Source: JASLMY01 sp965226475 (GTDB lineage Bacteria; Pseudomonadota; Alphaproteobacteria; GCA-2731375). Taken from it: a stretch of DNA of 64,000 nt. The first letter of the stretch is position 1; every line of letters begins with the position of its first letter. The stretch is taken from NCBI GenBank assembly GCA_965226475.1, contig CBDDDJ010000002.1, positions 744,001 through 808,000 on the forward strand. The letters run 5' to 3'. This document shows, piece after piece, positions 52,420-61,872 of this stretch. The position numbers were made by a program, and so were the translations under genes. The notes beneath the pieces are model-generated. The model saw only the letters and a list, made by a program, of their open reading frames with translations. It searched no databases and was not told where the DNA came from.

Positions 52420-55400
52420 TCGCCTATTTCGCCCGCCACCCGACGGCGGCCAACCTGTTGATGGGCGGGATCATGGCGGCGGGCCTGATCGCCGCGCCGG
52501 CGCTGTTGCGTGAAACCTTCCCCGAAATTCCCGCCGACAAGGTCGAGGCCCGCGTGTTCTACCCCGGCGCCAGCACCGCCAAAATCGAGGAGGCGATTTG
52601 CCGGCGGCTGGAGGACGCCGCCGACGGCGTCGACGATCTGAAGGAGATCCGCTGCATCGCCGAGGAGGGCGTCGCGCGGGCGACCCTGGAGATGCGCGAG
52701 GGTGCCGATATCGACCGCTTCCAGGACCAGATCAAGAGAGAGGTCGACGCCGTCAGCGACTTCCCGGCCGAGGCCGAGGATCCGGTGGTGAGCCAGCTTG
52801 GCCTGACCGATTTCGTCGTCTCCATCGCCGTCACCGGGCCGATGTCGGCGGGCGATTTGAAAGTCTTCGCCGAGGACGTGCGGGACCGTCCGCTGCGCGA
52901 GCCGGAGCTGTCCAAGGTCGAGCTTCGAGGCTTCTCCGACCGACAGTTCCGGATCGAGGTGCCGAAGGAGACGCTGCGCCATCTGGGGCTCAGTGTTGCG
53001 CGCTTGGCCGACATCGTCTCGCGCCAGAGCCTGGACCTCCCCGCCGGCACGCTTCAGGCGGCCGAACGCGAAGTGCTGATCCGCTTCGCCGACGAACGCC
53101 GCGCCCGCCAGGCCTTTGCGGATATCGTCGTGCTGGGCGGCCAGAGCGGCGCGATCGTCCGCCTGGGCGATATCGCCACCATCGACGACACCTTCGAAAC
53201 GGCGGAGGAGCGGATCCTTTTCAACGACCGCCGCGCCGCCCTGCTGGACGTTATCAAGCGGCGCGACGAAGACACGCTGAAGGTGGTCGACGCGGTCCGC
53301 GCCTTCGTGGCGGCGGAGCGGGATAGGGCGTCCCCCGGGGTCGAATTCCACCTCACCAACGATGTCGCCTCGATCGTTCGCGACCGGCTGCGCCTGTTGC
53401 TGACCAACGGTTTCCAGGGCCTAGTGCTGGTGCTGATCGTCATGGCCGCCTTCTTTGGCTTCAGATATTCCTTCTGGGTCGCGATGGGCCTGCCGGTCTC
53501 CTTCCTGGGCGCCACCGCGGTGATGCTGCTCTTCGGCCTCTCGATCAACATGATCACCATGGTCGCCTTGCTGCTGGCGATCGGCCTGCTGATGGACGAC
53601 GCCATCGTCATCGCAGAGAACGTCGCCGTGCATGTCGAGCGCGGCGCCGACGGCCTGACGGCGGCGATCGAGGGCACGCGGGAGGTGCTGCCGGGCGTCC
53701 TCTCCTCCTTCGCCACAACGGTCGCGGTGTTCCTGCCCCTCGCCTTCCTCGGCGGCGAGATCGGAGCGGTGCTGAAGGTGCTGCCCGTGGTGCTGATCGC
53801 GGTAATGGCGGTGAGCTTGCTGGAGGCCTTCCTGATCCTGCCCCACCATCTGGGCCATGCGCTCGCCAAGCGGGCGGCGGCGGGACCGGGGGCGCTCCGC
53901 CGGCGGATCGAGGCGGGCATTCAATTCTCCCGCGATCGGATCCTAGGGCCGGCCGTCGACTTCGCCGTCGACCAGCGTTACCTGCTGCTGGGCCTGGTGG
54001 CCGGCCTGTTCCTCGCGACCCTGGCGGTGGCGGCGGCCGGCATCGTCAAGTATCGCACCTTCCCCGACCTCGACGGCGACGTGGTCGAGGCGCGGATCCT
54101 CCTGCCGCAGGGCACGCCCTTGGCCCGGACCGAGGCCGTGGTCGCCAAGGTCGTGGCGTCGGTGGGCATAATCGACGGCGAGCTTTCGCCCCTGCAGCCC
54201 GAAGGCCGGAAACTCGTCCGCAACGTCATGGTCCGCTACAACCACAACCTCGACAGCAACGAACACGGCCCCCATGTCGCCACGGTGCTGGTCGACCTGC
54301 TGGCGGCGGAAGAGCGCGTCGGCCGGGTGCAGGAGATCCAGAACCGCTGGCGCGATCTGGTCGGCGAACTGCCGGACGTGCTGGCGATCACCTACAAGCA
54401 GCCGATCATCGGCCCCGGCGGGCGGGCGATCGAGATCCGCCTGGTCGGCGAGGAGCTGCCCCGCCTCGAGGCTGCCGCGGGCGAATTGCGCGCCTGGCTC
54501 GAAGGCTACCGGGGCGTGCTCAACGTCGACGACGACCTCCGCCCCGGCAAGCCGGAGCTCCGCTTGAGCCTGCGCGACGAGGCGGCTTCCCTCGGCCTCG
54601 ACGCCGAGACCATCGCGGCACAGCTGCGCGCGGCCTATTTCGGCCGCACGGCGGCGGAAATCCAGGTCGGCTCGCAAGCCTACGAGGTCGACGTCCGCCT
54701 CGCGGCCCGCGACCGCGACGGCTTCGCCGACTTCGACGACTTCACCATCACCGCCGCCAACGGCGCCCAAGTGCCGATCGCCGCCGTGGCGGAGATCGTC
54801 CCCAATCGCGGCTTCGGCCGCGTGTTGCGGGTCGACGGCCGGCGCACGGTGACGGTCACCGCCGACATCGACTCCGCACTCGCCAACGCCAACGAGGTGC
54901 TGGCGGATACCGAGCGCCGCTTCCTTGGCCCGTTCCGGGCCAAGCACGGCGACATCGAAATCGCCCTCAAGGGCCAGCAGGAAGAGCAGGCGACGACCCA
55001 GGCCTCGATGGCCCGGGCCATGGTGATCTCGCTGATCGGCCTCTTCGTCATCCTGAGCTTCGTCTTCCGCTCCTATGTCGAGCCGCTGATCGTGATGCTG
55101 GCGATCCCGCTCGCCTTCACCGGCGTCGTGTGGGGCCACCTGGCGCTGGGGCTGGAGATCTCCATGCCGTCGAACATGGGCTTCATTTCGCTCGCCGGCA
55201 TCGTGGTCAACGACTCGATCCTGCTGGTGCTGTTCATCAAGCGCCATCACGCCCTGGGCGAAGCGGTGCACGACGCCGCCCGGATCGCCAGCCGCGCCCG
55301 CTTCCGCGCCGTGCTGTTGACCTCGCTCACCACCATCGTCGGGCTGTTGCCGCTGTTGGCCGAGACCAGCCTGCAAGCCCAGGTGCTGATCCCGCTCGCC

Positions 55401-55535
55401 GCCGCGCTCGCCTTCGGCCTCATGACCTCGACCTTGCTGGTGCTGCTGGTCGTGCCCGCCTTCTACACGGTGCTGGAGGACCTGGGCTATGCGAAGGCGC
55501 ATAGTCATGGTGAGATGACGGCGGAGAGCGCTTGA
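52416..55535 (+). CDS. RND-family efflux pump (AcrB/hydrophobe-amphiphile type), inner-membrane subunit
   Basis: The product is 1039 residues with twelve predicted membrane helices and two large periplasmic domains. MIAYFARHPTAANLLMGGIM is helix 1. TM4 has AIGLLMDDAIVIAENVAVH, the proton-relay Asp pair, and the second half has PLIVMLAIPLAFTGV and GFISLAGIVVNDSILLVLFI. It exports drugs, lipids or metabolites by proton antiport. Its adaptor gene is coupled in front (ATGA overlap) but appears broken, and no outer-membrane TolC gene is adjacent. The frame is intact over 3.1 kb. Confidence 0.94.
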   Translation: MIAYFARHPTAANLLMGGIMAAGLIAAPALLRETFPEIPADKVEARVFYPGASTAKIEEAICRRLEDAADGVDDLKEIRCIAEEGVARATLEMREGADIDRFQDQIKREVDAVSDFPAEAEDPVVSQLGLTDFVVSIAVTGPMSAGDLKVFAEDVRDRPLREPELSKVELRGFSDRQFRIEVPKETLRHLGLSVARLADIVSRQSLDLPAGTLQAAEREVLIRFADERRARQAFADIVVLGGQSGAIVRLGDIATIDDTFETAEERILFNDRRAALLDVIKRRDEDTLKVVDAVRAFVAAERDRASPGVEFHLTNDVASIVRDRLRLLLTNGFQGLVLVLIVMAAFFGFRYSFWVAMGLPVSFLGATAVMLLFGLSINMITMVALLLAIGLLMDDAIVIAENVAVHVERGADGLTAAIEGTREVLPGVLSSFATTVAVFLPLAFLGGEIGAVLKVLPVVLIAVMAVSLLEAFLILPHHLGHALAKRAAAGPGALRRRIEAGIQFSRDRILGPAVDFAVDQRYLLLGLVAGLFLATLAVAAAGIVKYRTFPDLDGDVVEARILLPQGTPLARTEAVVAKVVASVGIIDGELSPLQPEGRKLVRNVMVRYNHNLDSNEHGPHVATVLVDLLAAEERVGRVQEIQNRWRDLVGELPDVLAITYKQPIIGPGGRAIEIRLVGEELPRLEAAAGELRAWLEGYRGVLNVDDDLRPGKPELRLSLRDEAASLGLDAETIAAQLRAAYFGRTAAEIQVGSQAYEVDVRLAARDRDGFADFDDFTITAANGAQVPIAAVAEIVPNRGFGRVLRVDGRRTVTVTADIDSALANANEVLADTERRFLGPFRAKHGDIEIALKGQQEEQATTQASMARAMVISLIGLFVILSFVFRSYVEPLIVMLAIPLAFTGVVWGHLALGLEISMPSNMGFISLAGIVVNDSILLVLFIKRHHALGEAVHDAARIASRARFRAVLLTSLTTIVGLLPLLAETSLQAQVLIPLAAALAFGLMTSTLLVLLVVPAFYTVLEDLGYAKAHSHGEMTAESA

Positions 55536-55548
55536 GGGAGCAGAGCCC

Positions 55549-56469
55549 ATGAAATACGGCATGTCGATCATCGTCCGGGGCAAGGAAGCGGGGCCGGAGA
55601 CCTTCGATGCCATGGCCGAGACGGCGGAAGAGCTGGAATTCGACGCGCTTTGGGCGAGCGATCATCTGATCATGCCGGCGCTCACCGTGTCGCGCTATCC
55701 GGGGCGCGCCGACGGCCAGCTGCCGGAGGATTGGAAGCGGGTCTATTACCAGCCCTTCAGCGTGTTGAGCTATCTGGCGGCACGGACGAGCAAGATCCGC
55801 CTCGGCACCAGCGTGCTGATCCTGCCGATGCGCAACCCGATCGAGGTCGCGGTGCAGGTGCAGGAGCTCGACCGGCTGTCGGGCGGTCGGATCGATCTCG
55901 GCATCGGCGTCGGCTGGTTCCAGGAGGAGTTCGCCGCGCTCGGTTATCCCTTCAAGGATCGCGGCGCCCGGGCGAACGAGGGCCTCGAGGTGTTGAAGTG
56001 CATTTGGACCCAGGAAGAGGCGAGATTCGAGGGCCGCTTCACCAAGTTCGAAGGCGGCCGGAGCGGGCCGAAGCCGGTGCAGTCGCCACATCCGCCGATC
56101 TATGTCGGCGGCAACACGGCGGCCGCGATGCGCCGCGCCGCCCGCCTGGGCGATGCCTGGCATCCCTTCAAGATGACGCCCGAGAGCCTGGCCGAGCTGC
56201 GCCCGACGCTTGAAGCGGCGCTGGCGGCGGAGGGCCGCCCGACCGACGGCTTTCCAATCGCCCCGAAAATCGCGCTCACCTTCCAGGACGGCCCGCCGGC
56301 CGACGGACAGGCGCCGACCGAGGGCCGCCCCCGCGATATCGTCGATGCCTTGAAGCGTTTCCAGGACGCGGGCGCCACCGAGTTCTGCTTCGACATCATG
56401 ACCGAGACGCTAGCCGTCGCCCGCGATACCATGGCCCGCTTCGCCGAGGAGATCCGGCCGAAGCTCTGA
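55549..56469 (+). CDS. Luciferase-like (LLM class) flavin- or F420-dependent oxidoreductase
   Basis: The product is 306 residues from MKYGMSIIVRGKEAGPETFD. ELEFDALWASDHLIMPA, SVLSYLAARTSKIRLGTSVL, ELDRLSGGRIDLGIGVGWFQ and HPPIYVGGNTAAAMRRAARL are the bacterial luciferase family signatures. The TIGR03619-like subgroup fits best. These enzymes hydroxylate or dehydrogenate small substrates with reduced flavin or F420. A second, related gene follows 18 bp later. Confidence 0.9.
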   Translation: MKYGMSIIVRGKEAGPETFDAMAETAEELEFDALWASDHLIMPALTVSRYPGRADGQLPEDWKRVYYQPFSVLSYLAARTSKIRLGTSVLILPMRNPIEVAVQVQELDRLSGGRIDLGIGVGWFQEEFAALGYPFKDRGARANEGLEVLKCIWTQEEARFEGRFTKFEGGRSGPKPVQSPHPPIYVGGNTAAAMRRAARLGDAWHPFKMTPESLAELRPTLEAALAAEGRPTDGFPIAPKIALTFQDGPPADGQAPTEGRPRDIVDALKRFQDAGATEFCFDIMTETLAVARDTMARFAEEIRPKL

Positions 56470-56487
56470 ACCCTTCGGGAGGATCCG

Positions 56488-57324
56488 ATGAAGTTCGGAA
56501 TTCACCTGCCGCAGAGCGGTCGCAAGGCCGGGCCGGATTCGATCCAGCGCGCCGCCCGCCAGGCGGAGGAGCTGGGCTGGGACGACGTCTGGGTGAACGA
56601 CCATCTGGCCGTCCCCGAAGGCGCCCCCTATCCGCCGAGCGCCGTGTTCTACGAGCCGATCGTGACCTTGACCTGGGCGGCGGCGGCAACGCGCCGGGTC
56701 GGCCTCGGCACCTCGGTCCTGGTCCTGCCGCTCCGCCACCCAGTGCACCTGGCGAAGGAGGTGGCAACACTCGATCTCTTGAGCGAGGGCCGGGTCATTC
56801 TCGGTGCCGGCATCGGCTGGCTGCGCGAGGAGTTCATCGCCCTGGGCGCCGATCCCACGACTCGCGGCCGGCGGACGGATGAATCGATCGAACTTCTTCG
56901 CAAGTGCTGGGGTGAGCGGACCGTGGACCACGACGGGCGTCACGTGCCCACCACCATGGCAGCCATGCGCACCCTGCCGCAGCCGGCGCGGGAGGTGCCG
57001 ATCTGGATCGGCGGCACCTCGGAGGCGGCGGTAGAGCGGGCGATCCGCATCGGCGACGGCTGGCATGCCGTCCGTCTCTCGCCCGAGGAGATGGCGCCGT
57101 TCGTGACCCGTCTGCGCCAGGCGCGGCCGGAGCCGGAGTTCACCATCTCGCTGCGTCACATGTGGGACGCGTTGGAGGACGACCGCGAGGACCTCCGTCG
57201 CCAGGTCGAGGCCCAGGCCGAACTCGGCGTCCAGCACATGAGCTTCGAGCCGCGTCAGCGCGGGATCGACGACTGGCTGCGCGCGGTCGAGGCCATGTGG
57301 CGCCTGGTCGAACCGCTGCGCTGA
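56488..57324 (+). CDS. Luciferase-like (LLM class) flavin- or F420-dependent oxidoreductase
   Basis: The product is 278 residues; GGGAGG precedes the ATG. MKFGIHLPQSGRKAGPDSIQ, WDDVWVNDHLAVPEG, VGLGTSVLVLPLRHPVHLAK, LLSEGRVILGAGIGWLREEF and VPIWIGGTSEAAVERAIRIG follow the same family plan as its neighbour, but the two are clearly diverged. Tandem LLM genes next to a phytanoyl-CoA dioxygenase suggest an oxidative degradation cluster. The cofactor cannot be decided. Confidence 0.9.
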   Translation: MKFGIHLPQSGRKAGPDSIQRAARQAEELGWDDVWVNDHLAVPEGAPYPPSAVFYEPIVTLTWAAAATRRVGLGTSVLVLPLRHPVHLAKEVATLDLLSEGRVILGAGIGWLREEFIALGADPTTRGRRTDESIELLRKCWGERTVDHDGRHVPTTMAAMRTLPQPAREVPIWIGGTSEAAVERAIRIGDGWHAVRLSPEEMAPFVTRLRQARPEPEFTISLRHMWDALEDDREDLRRQVEAQAELGVQHMSFEPRQRGIDDWLRAVEAMWRLVEPLR

Positions 57325-57393
57325 GCCATCTCGCCGAATTGTCGCGGAATGGCCTATAGTGGCGAGCGTAAAATTTCAGACGAGGGACCCGAG

Positions 57394-58305
57394 ATGAAGC
57401 CCGACAATGTCCTCACCCATGCACCGCGCGTTCTGAGCCAGGAACAGCGCGAGTCTTATTTCGAGAACGGCTATCTGCTGCTCGACTCCTTCATCACCGG
57501 CGAGCGGTTGGCGCGGATCCAGGAGACCGTGGCGGAATTCGTCGAAAAGAGCCGCGAGGTCGAGGCCTCCGGCAAGATGTTCGACGTCGAGCCCGGCCAT
57601 ACGCCCGAGGCGCCGCGCCTGCGCCGCTTGAACGAGCCGGCCGAGCATCACGAGGTGTTCTGGGACTATGCCGCGAATAGCCCGATCACCGACGTCGCCG
57701 CCGACCTGCTGGGCCCCGACGTCGTCTTCCACCACTCCAAACTCAACTTCAAATGGTCCGGCGGCGGCGAAGAGGTGAAGTGGCACCAGGACATCCCCTT
57801 CTACCCCCACACCAACTATTCGGTGCTGGCGATCGGGCTCTACTTGGCCGACGTCAACGACGAGATGGGCCCGATGGGGATCGTGCCCGGCTCCCACAAG
57901 GGCGAGATCTTCGACCACTACAACGACAAGGATCAGTGGGTGGGCGCGCTCGACGACAAGGATGTGCCGCGCGTGCCGACCGAGACGGCGCACTGGCTGA
58001 AGGGGCCCGCGGGCTCCATCACCGTGCATCACTGCCGCGCGGTGCACGGCTCGGTCCCAAACAGCTCGCCCCGGCCCCGTCCGCTTCTGATCAACGCCTT
58101 TTCCGCGGCCGATGCGTTGCAGATCACGGCGCACCCCTTTCCGGGGCCGAAGGTTGGCACCGTGGTGCGCGGCAAGCCCGCGCGCTGGGCCGACTTCGAC
58201 GACACGCCCTGCCTGCTGCCACCCGACTGGTCCGCCGGCTACAGCTCGATCTTCGCGCTGCAGCAGGAGGAAGACGAGACCATCGCCGGCGCGGTCACCG
58301 GCTGA
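57394..58305 (+). CDS. Phytanoyl-CoA dioxygenase (PhyH) family oxygenase
   Basis: The product is 303 residues from MKPDNVLTHAPRVLSQEQR; GAGGGA lies before this ATG. Iron ligands are EEVKWHQDIPFYPHTN (H131, D133) and TVHHCRAVHGSVPNSS (His), with RPRPLLINAF for 2-oxoglutarate. MGPMGIVPGSHKGEIFDHY is a typical PhyH segment. These Fe(II)/2-oxoglutarate enzymes hydroxylate small molecules and are often expanded in marine and host-associated alphaproteobacteria. The substrate is unknown. Confidence 0.92.
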   Translation: MKPDNVLTHAPRVLSQEQRESYFENGYLLLDSFITGERLARIQETVAEFVEKSREVEASGKMFDVEPGHTPEAPRLRRLNEPAEHHEVFWDYAANSPITDVAADLLGPDVVFHHSKLNFKWSGGGEEVKWHQDIPFYPHTNYSVLAIGLYLADVNDEMGPMGIVPGSHKGEIFDHYNDKDQWVGALDDKDVPRVPTETAHWLKGPAGSITVHHCRAVHGSVPNSSPRPRPLLINAFSAADALQITAHPFPGPKVGTVVRGKPARWADFDDTPCLLPPDWSAGYSSIFALQQEEDETIAGAVTG

Positions 58306-58316
58306 GACGCGCGGCG

Positions 58317-58624
58317 GTGAAGTTCCAAGCCGCCGAATTGCGCGAGGTCGGCGGCCCGCTCGCAATCGAGCCGTTGAACTCGGCGCCTTGCAGCCCAAGG
58401 ACGTGCTGGTCAAGGTCCATGCTGCCGACCTCTGCCACACCGACCTCGAGACCATCCAGGGCTCGCTCGCCTATCCCCCGCCGCCCATCACCGGGCACGA
58501 GGGCGCCGGCGTGGTGGAGACCGTGGGCTCCGCCGTCACCGCCGTGGCGCCGGGCGACCATGTGTTGCTGTCGTGGAACCCGAGCTGCGGCCACTGCTTC
58601 AATTGCGACCGGGACCAGCCGATC
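58317..58624 (+). pseudogene. Zinc-dependent alcohol dehydrogenase, N-terminal remnant with frameshift
   Basis: From a GTG at 58317 the sequence reads KFQAAELREVGGPLAIEP. After a one-base loss near 58374 the homologous frame continues ELGALQPKDVLVKVHAADLC and HTDLETIQGSLAYPPPP. TGHEGAGVVETVGSAVTAVA (catalytic zinc Cys/His/Glu region) and NPSCGHCFNCDRDQPI (structural zinc Cys) follow. Homology stops abruptly at 58624, about one third through the expected protein. It is a dead, truncated class III-type alcohol dehydrogenase gene. Confidence 0.85.
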
Positions 58625-58878
58625 CAGGGGAAAGAACAGCTGGCCGCCGTCAGGGTGGTAGTTCAGGTGCCAGAGCCGGACCGCCCGGCGCCGAACCGTC
58701 GCCGCCTCGGCCGAGGCCCGTCCCGGATCGTCGGTCGACCAGCCGAGGACATAGTGGCCGCCTCGAAAGCATCGGGATCGTCGACCAGGCATCCATAGCC
58801 TTCGAGGCTCGTCGCCGTCGCCTCGATCAGCGGCATCCGGTGAATCGCCAACTTCGGCTTTTTCGAAGCCTCGAACAT
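58622..58878 (-). pseudogene. Ureidoglycolate-lyase-like protein, N-terminal remnant with internal deletion
   Basis: From an ATG at 58878 the minus strand reads FEASKKPKLAIHRMPLIEAT and EGYGCLVDDPDAFE. Homology then jumps to another frame as GGHYVLGWSTDDPGRASAEA and LWHLNYHPDGGQLFFPLD, ending exactly at the alcohol dehydrogenase remnant. The wording matches ureidoglycolate lyase / AllA-like cupins as I remember them. About 30 residues are missing in the middle and the C-terminal half is gone. The identification is by motif memory and less secure than the broken state. Confidence 0.6.
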
Positions 58879-59032
58879 GTGGGTGGGGGCGATCCGATCC
58901 ATTGCCGTCGTCCATTCCTCCACGTCACGCAGGAGACACCAGGGTGGTCCGGCATTCAAGGCGTGGGGCCGCCGGATCGGCTGGGTCCATGCGGCTATTC
59001 CCGCGCGGGCCCGGGGTCGTTACACTTCGATC

Positions 59033-60793
59033 ATGGCCGAGGGCACAGCACCGGAGACTGGCGGCGATCGTGGCGGCCGACGTGGTCGGCTATTCCCGCC
59101 TGGTCGGCCTGGACGAAACCGGCACCATCTCGAGCTTCCGCGACCATCGCCTGGAGCTGATCGAGCCGGCGACGACGGCCCATGACGGGCGCGTCGTCAA
59201 GACCATGGGTGACGGCCTGCTGCTGGAGTTCGCCTCGGTCGTCAACGCGACGGAATGCGCGCTGGAAATTCAAACCGGCATGACCCTGCGCAACGCCGAC
59301 GTCGTCGAGGATCGGCGGATCACGTTCCGCATCGGCATCAACATGGGCGATATCATCATCAAGGGAGACGATATCCTCGGCGACGGCGTCAACATCGCCG
59401 CCCGCCTGCAGGAAATTGCCCCGCCAGGCGGCATCGCCGTGTCGAACCGGGTGCACGACGACGTGCGCGACCGGCTGCAGGCCAGGTTCGAGGACACCGG
59501 CGAACAGAATCTCAAGAACATCGCCCGGCCGGTCGGGGTCTGGCGATGGCGAAATACGACAACGCGGAAAGCGGCCCCCTCGAAGCGGCGCGGGAGTTGC
59601 CGCCGCTCTCCGAAAAACCCTCGATCGCCGTGCTGCCGTTTTTCAACATGTCGGGCGACGTCGAGCAGGAGTACCTGAGCGACGGCATCACCGAGGACAT
59701 CATCACCGCCCTCTCCCGGCTGCGCTGGTTCCTCGTCATCGCCCGCAATTCGAGCTTCGTCTACAAGGGACGAGCCGTGGACGTGACCCAGGTCGGACAC
59801 GAACTCGGTGTCCGTTACCTGCTGGAAGGCAGCGTTCGCAAGTCCGGCAACCGGGTACGGATCACGGCGCAGCTGGTGGATGCGGCGACCGGCGCTCATC
59901 ACTGGGCGGAAACCTTCGACCGGGAGCTTGCCGATATCTTCGCACTGCAAGACGACATCACCCAAAGCGTGACTGCGGCCATCGAGCCGAAACTGGTGGC
60001 CGCCGAGGGCGCGCGTTCGCGGCGGCGATCGGCCCGGGATTTGAGCGCCTGGGACCTGGTGATCCGGGCCATGGCCCATTACGGGCGGATGACCACCGAG
60101 GAGAGCGAAACGGCGATCGCCCTTCTGCACACGGCGGTCGCAAGCCATCCCGACTACGGCCCGGCGCATAGCCTCCTGGCCTTCGCCCTGCTGGTCTCCG
60201 GTCACGTCGGCTGGACCTTGGAGAGCGAGGATTATGACCATGCGGCCGCCCTGGCCCGGCGCGCGGCGCATCTCGACAACGAGGACCCCTGGGCCCACCT
60301 CGCGCTCGGCTACCTGGCCTTCACCCGGCGGCAGACCGATGAAACCATCCGGGAGTACAAGCGGGCCCTGGAACTCAATTCGAATTTGGCCACCGCGTAC
60401 GGATACATGGGCTGGGCGCTCGCCTTCGATGGCCAGTCGGACGAGGCGATCGGCTATTTCGAGCTGGCGCTACGCCTGAGCCCACACGACCCGCTGAAGG
60501 CCTTCTTCTTTTCGGGCACCGGCGTCGCGCACTACCTGGCCGGCCGCTACGACGAGGCCAACGAATGGGCGCGCAACGCCCTCCGCGAGCGGCCCGATTT
60601 CACCGCCGCAAGCCGCATCTCATGCGCTAGCCTGGCGCAGGCCGGGCGCGGCGACGAGGCGGCGGAGGAAATGTCGCGGCTGAAACGATTGCAGCCCAAC
60701 ATCTCGATCTCGTGGATCGAGCAGCACGTCCCCTACACGGAGCGGTGCATGCCGCATTTCATCGAGGGCATGCGCAAGGCCGGATTGCGGTAG
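59033..60793 (+). pseudogene. Class III adenylate/guanylate cyclase with TolB/FlgO-like and TPR domains, frameshifted
   Basis: The cyclase half reads RRLAAIVAADVVGYSRLVGL (metal Asp), VVKTMGDGLLLEFASVV (second Asp) and FRIGINMGDIIIKGDDILG. It then leaves frame after RPVGVWRWRN at about 59560-59600. The second half continues in another frame from KPSIAVLPFFNMSGDVEQEY, a TolB/FlgO-like domain, through about six TPR-like units to 60793. In relatives these are one protein of about 590 residues. The ATG at 59033 is also out of frame with RRLAAI, so a second slip near the start is likely. The second half could start alone at 59546. Confidence 0.82.
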
Positions 60794-60815
60794 GACCATA
60801 TCCGATAGAACTCGA

Positions 60816-60911
60816 CCACCCGCTCCCCCGGCGCCCGACCTTCCCTCAGGGCACCCCCCAGGGCACCCCAAGGGTACACTCCACGGGTAGTTGGGCCGGA
60901 GGAGCGGGTGG
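60816..60911. repeat. Separated inverted repeat between the cyclase-TPR gene and the hydratase
   Basis: CCACCCGCTCC at 60816-60826 is the exact complement of GGAGCGGGTGG at 60901-60911, with 74 bases between. GGGCACC repeats lie in the loop. It may act as a bidirectional stop for the two convergent genes, but there is no T-run. Confidence 0.35.
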
Positions 60912-60952
60912 CCGGTGTACAGACCGGCGATTCCGCTTGAACGGAAAATGCG

Positions 60953-61738
60953 CTACCCGCCGATCGCGAGCCACACCTCGCCGAGGCCGGCGAAGCGGGC
61001 GACGATGTCCATGTTCGCGCCGCCCGGCACCGGCTGGCATGCGGTGCCGGTGGTGATCAGGTCGCCCGCCTCGAGGCCGCGGCCGCGGCCGGAGAGGAAG
61101 TTGGCGGTCCAGACCAGGACCCACTTGGGATCACACCGGGCATCACCCGACAAGGACGGTCCCTTCAGCTCGCCGTTCACCTCCAGCGCCGCAGCGACCT
61201 GGGTCGTATCCATCTCGCGCCAGCCGGGAATCGTCCCGCCGACGACATAGGCACCGACGGCCGCGTTGTCGGCGGTCAGCAGCGGCATCGGGATCGGCGG
61301 GGACGCGGCATAGCGATGGTCCGCCACCTCGACCCCCAGGACCATGTCGGCGACGGCATCCATCACCTCTTCTTCCCTGTAAGCCGCCGCGCGGGCCGGC
61401 AGGTCGGCCGCCATGCGGAAGGCGAATTCGGCCTCCAGGATGCAGGCGCGGAAAGCGCTGGCCGGAAAGCTGGCGCCGTTCTCGTGCAGGGTCTGGGTGA
61501 AGAGCCGCCCACACATCGGCCCGTCAATCCCGGCCGCGGCCATCGCCGCCGTGGAGGAGGCGCCGAGCTTCCAACCGGCGACCTCGTGACCAAGCTTGGC
61601 CACCAGGGCGTCCTGGATCCGGAGCGCCTCGGCCATGTCGGCCGGCGCCACCGCGTCGTTGGGGATCGCCAGGCTCGGCCCGCCTTGCCATGCCGCCTCC
61701 AGGGCCGCCGCCGCCCGCTCGATATCGTCGCCACTCAT
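60953..61738 (-). CDS. 2-keto-4-pentenoate hydratase / fumarylacetoacetate hydrolase family
   Basis: The product is 261 residues from MSGDDIERAAAALEAAW; GGAGGAACG precedes the ATG. ALRIQDALVAKLGHEVAGWK, CILEAEFAFRMAADLPA (metal Glu), VMDAVADMVLGVEVADHRY and GDLITTGTACQPVPGGANMD are MhpD-type motifs. It would hydrate 2-hydroxypentadienoate to 4-hydroxy-2-oxovalerate at the end of meta-cleavage pathways, or act on a related keto acid. No other meta-cleavage genes are adjacent except the VOC genes far upstream. Confidence 0.9.
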   Translation of the reverse strand: MSGDDIERAAAALEAAWQGGPSLAIPNDAVAPADMAEALRIQDALVAKLGHEVAGWKLGASSTAAMAAAGIDGPMCGRLFTQTLHENGASFPASAFRACILEAEFAFRMAADLPARAAAYREEEVMDAVADMVLGVEVADHRYAASPPIPMPLLTADNAAVGAYVVGGTIPGWREMDTTQVAAALEVNGELKGPSLSGDARCDPKWVLVWTANFLSGRGRGLEAGDLITTGTACQPVPGGANMDIVARFAGLGEVWLAIGG

Positions 61739-61872
61739 CGCCCGTTCCTCCCGTCTATCGGTCACCGCGATGAAGGCTAATCGGGACGCGGGCGAATTGG
61801 AATGGCCGAGGGTGACAATCGAAGGGCCCAGGGGCCATTATCCGCCGGGCGCCAGCAAGGGCTCGGGGGACG

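Noticed and set aside
59546..60793. TPR protein as an independent normal gene
   Set aside because: Domain order cyclase-TolB-TPR in one protein is the family norm, and the two halves abut within tens of bases, so a frameshift is the simpler reading.
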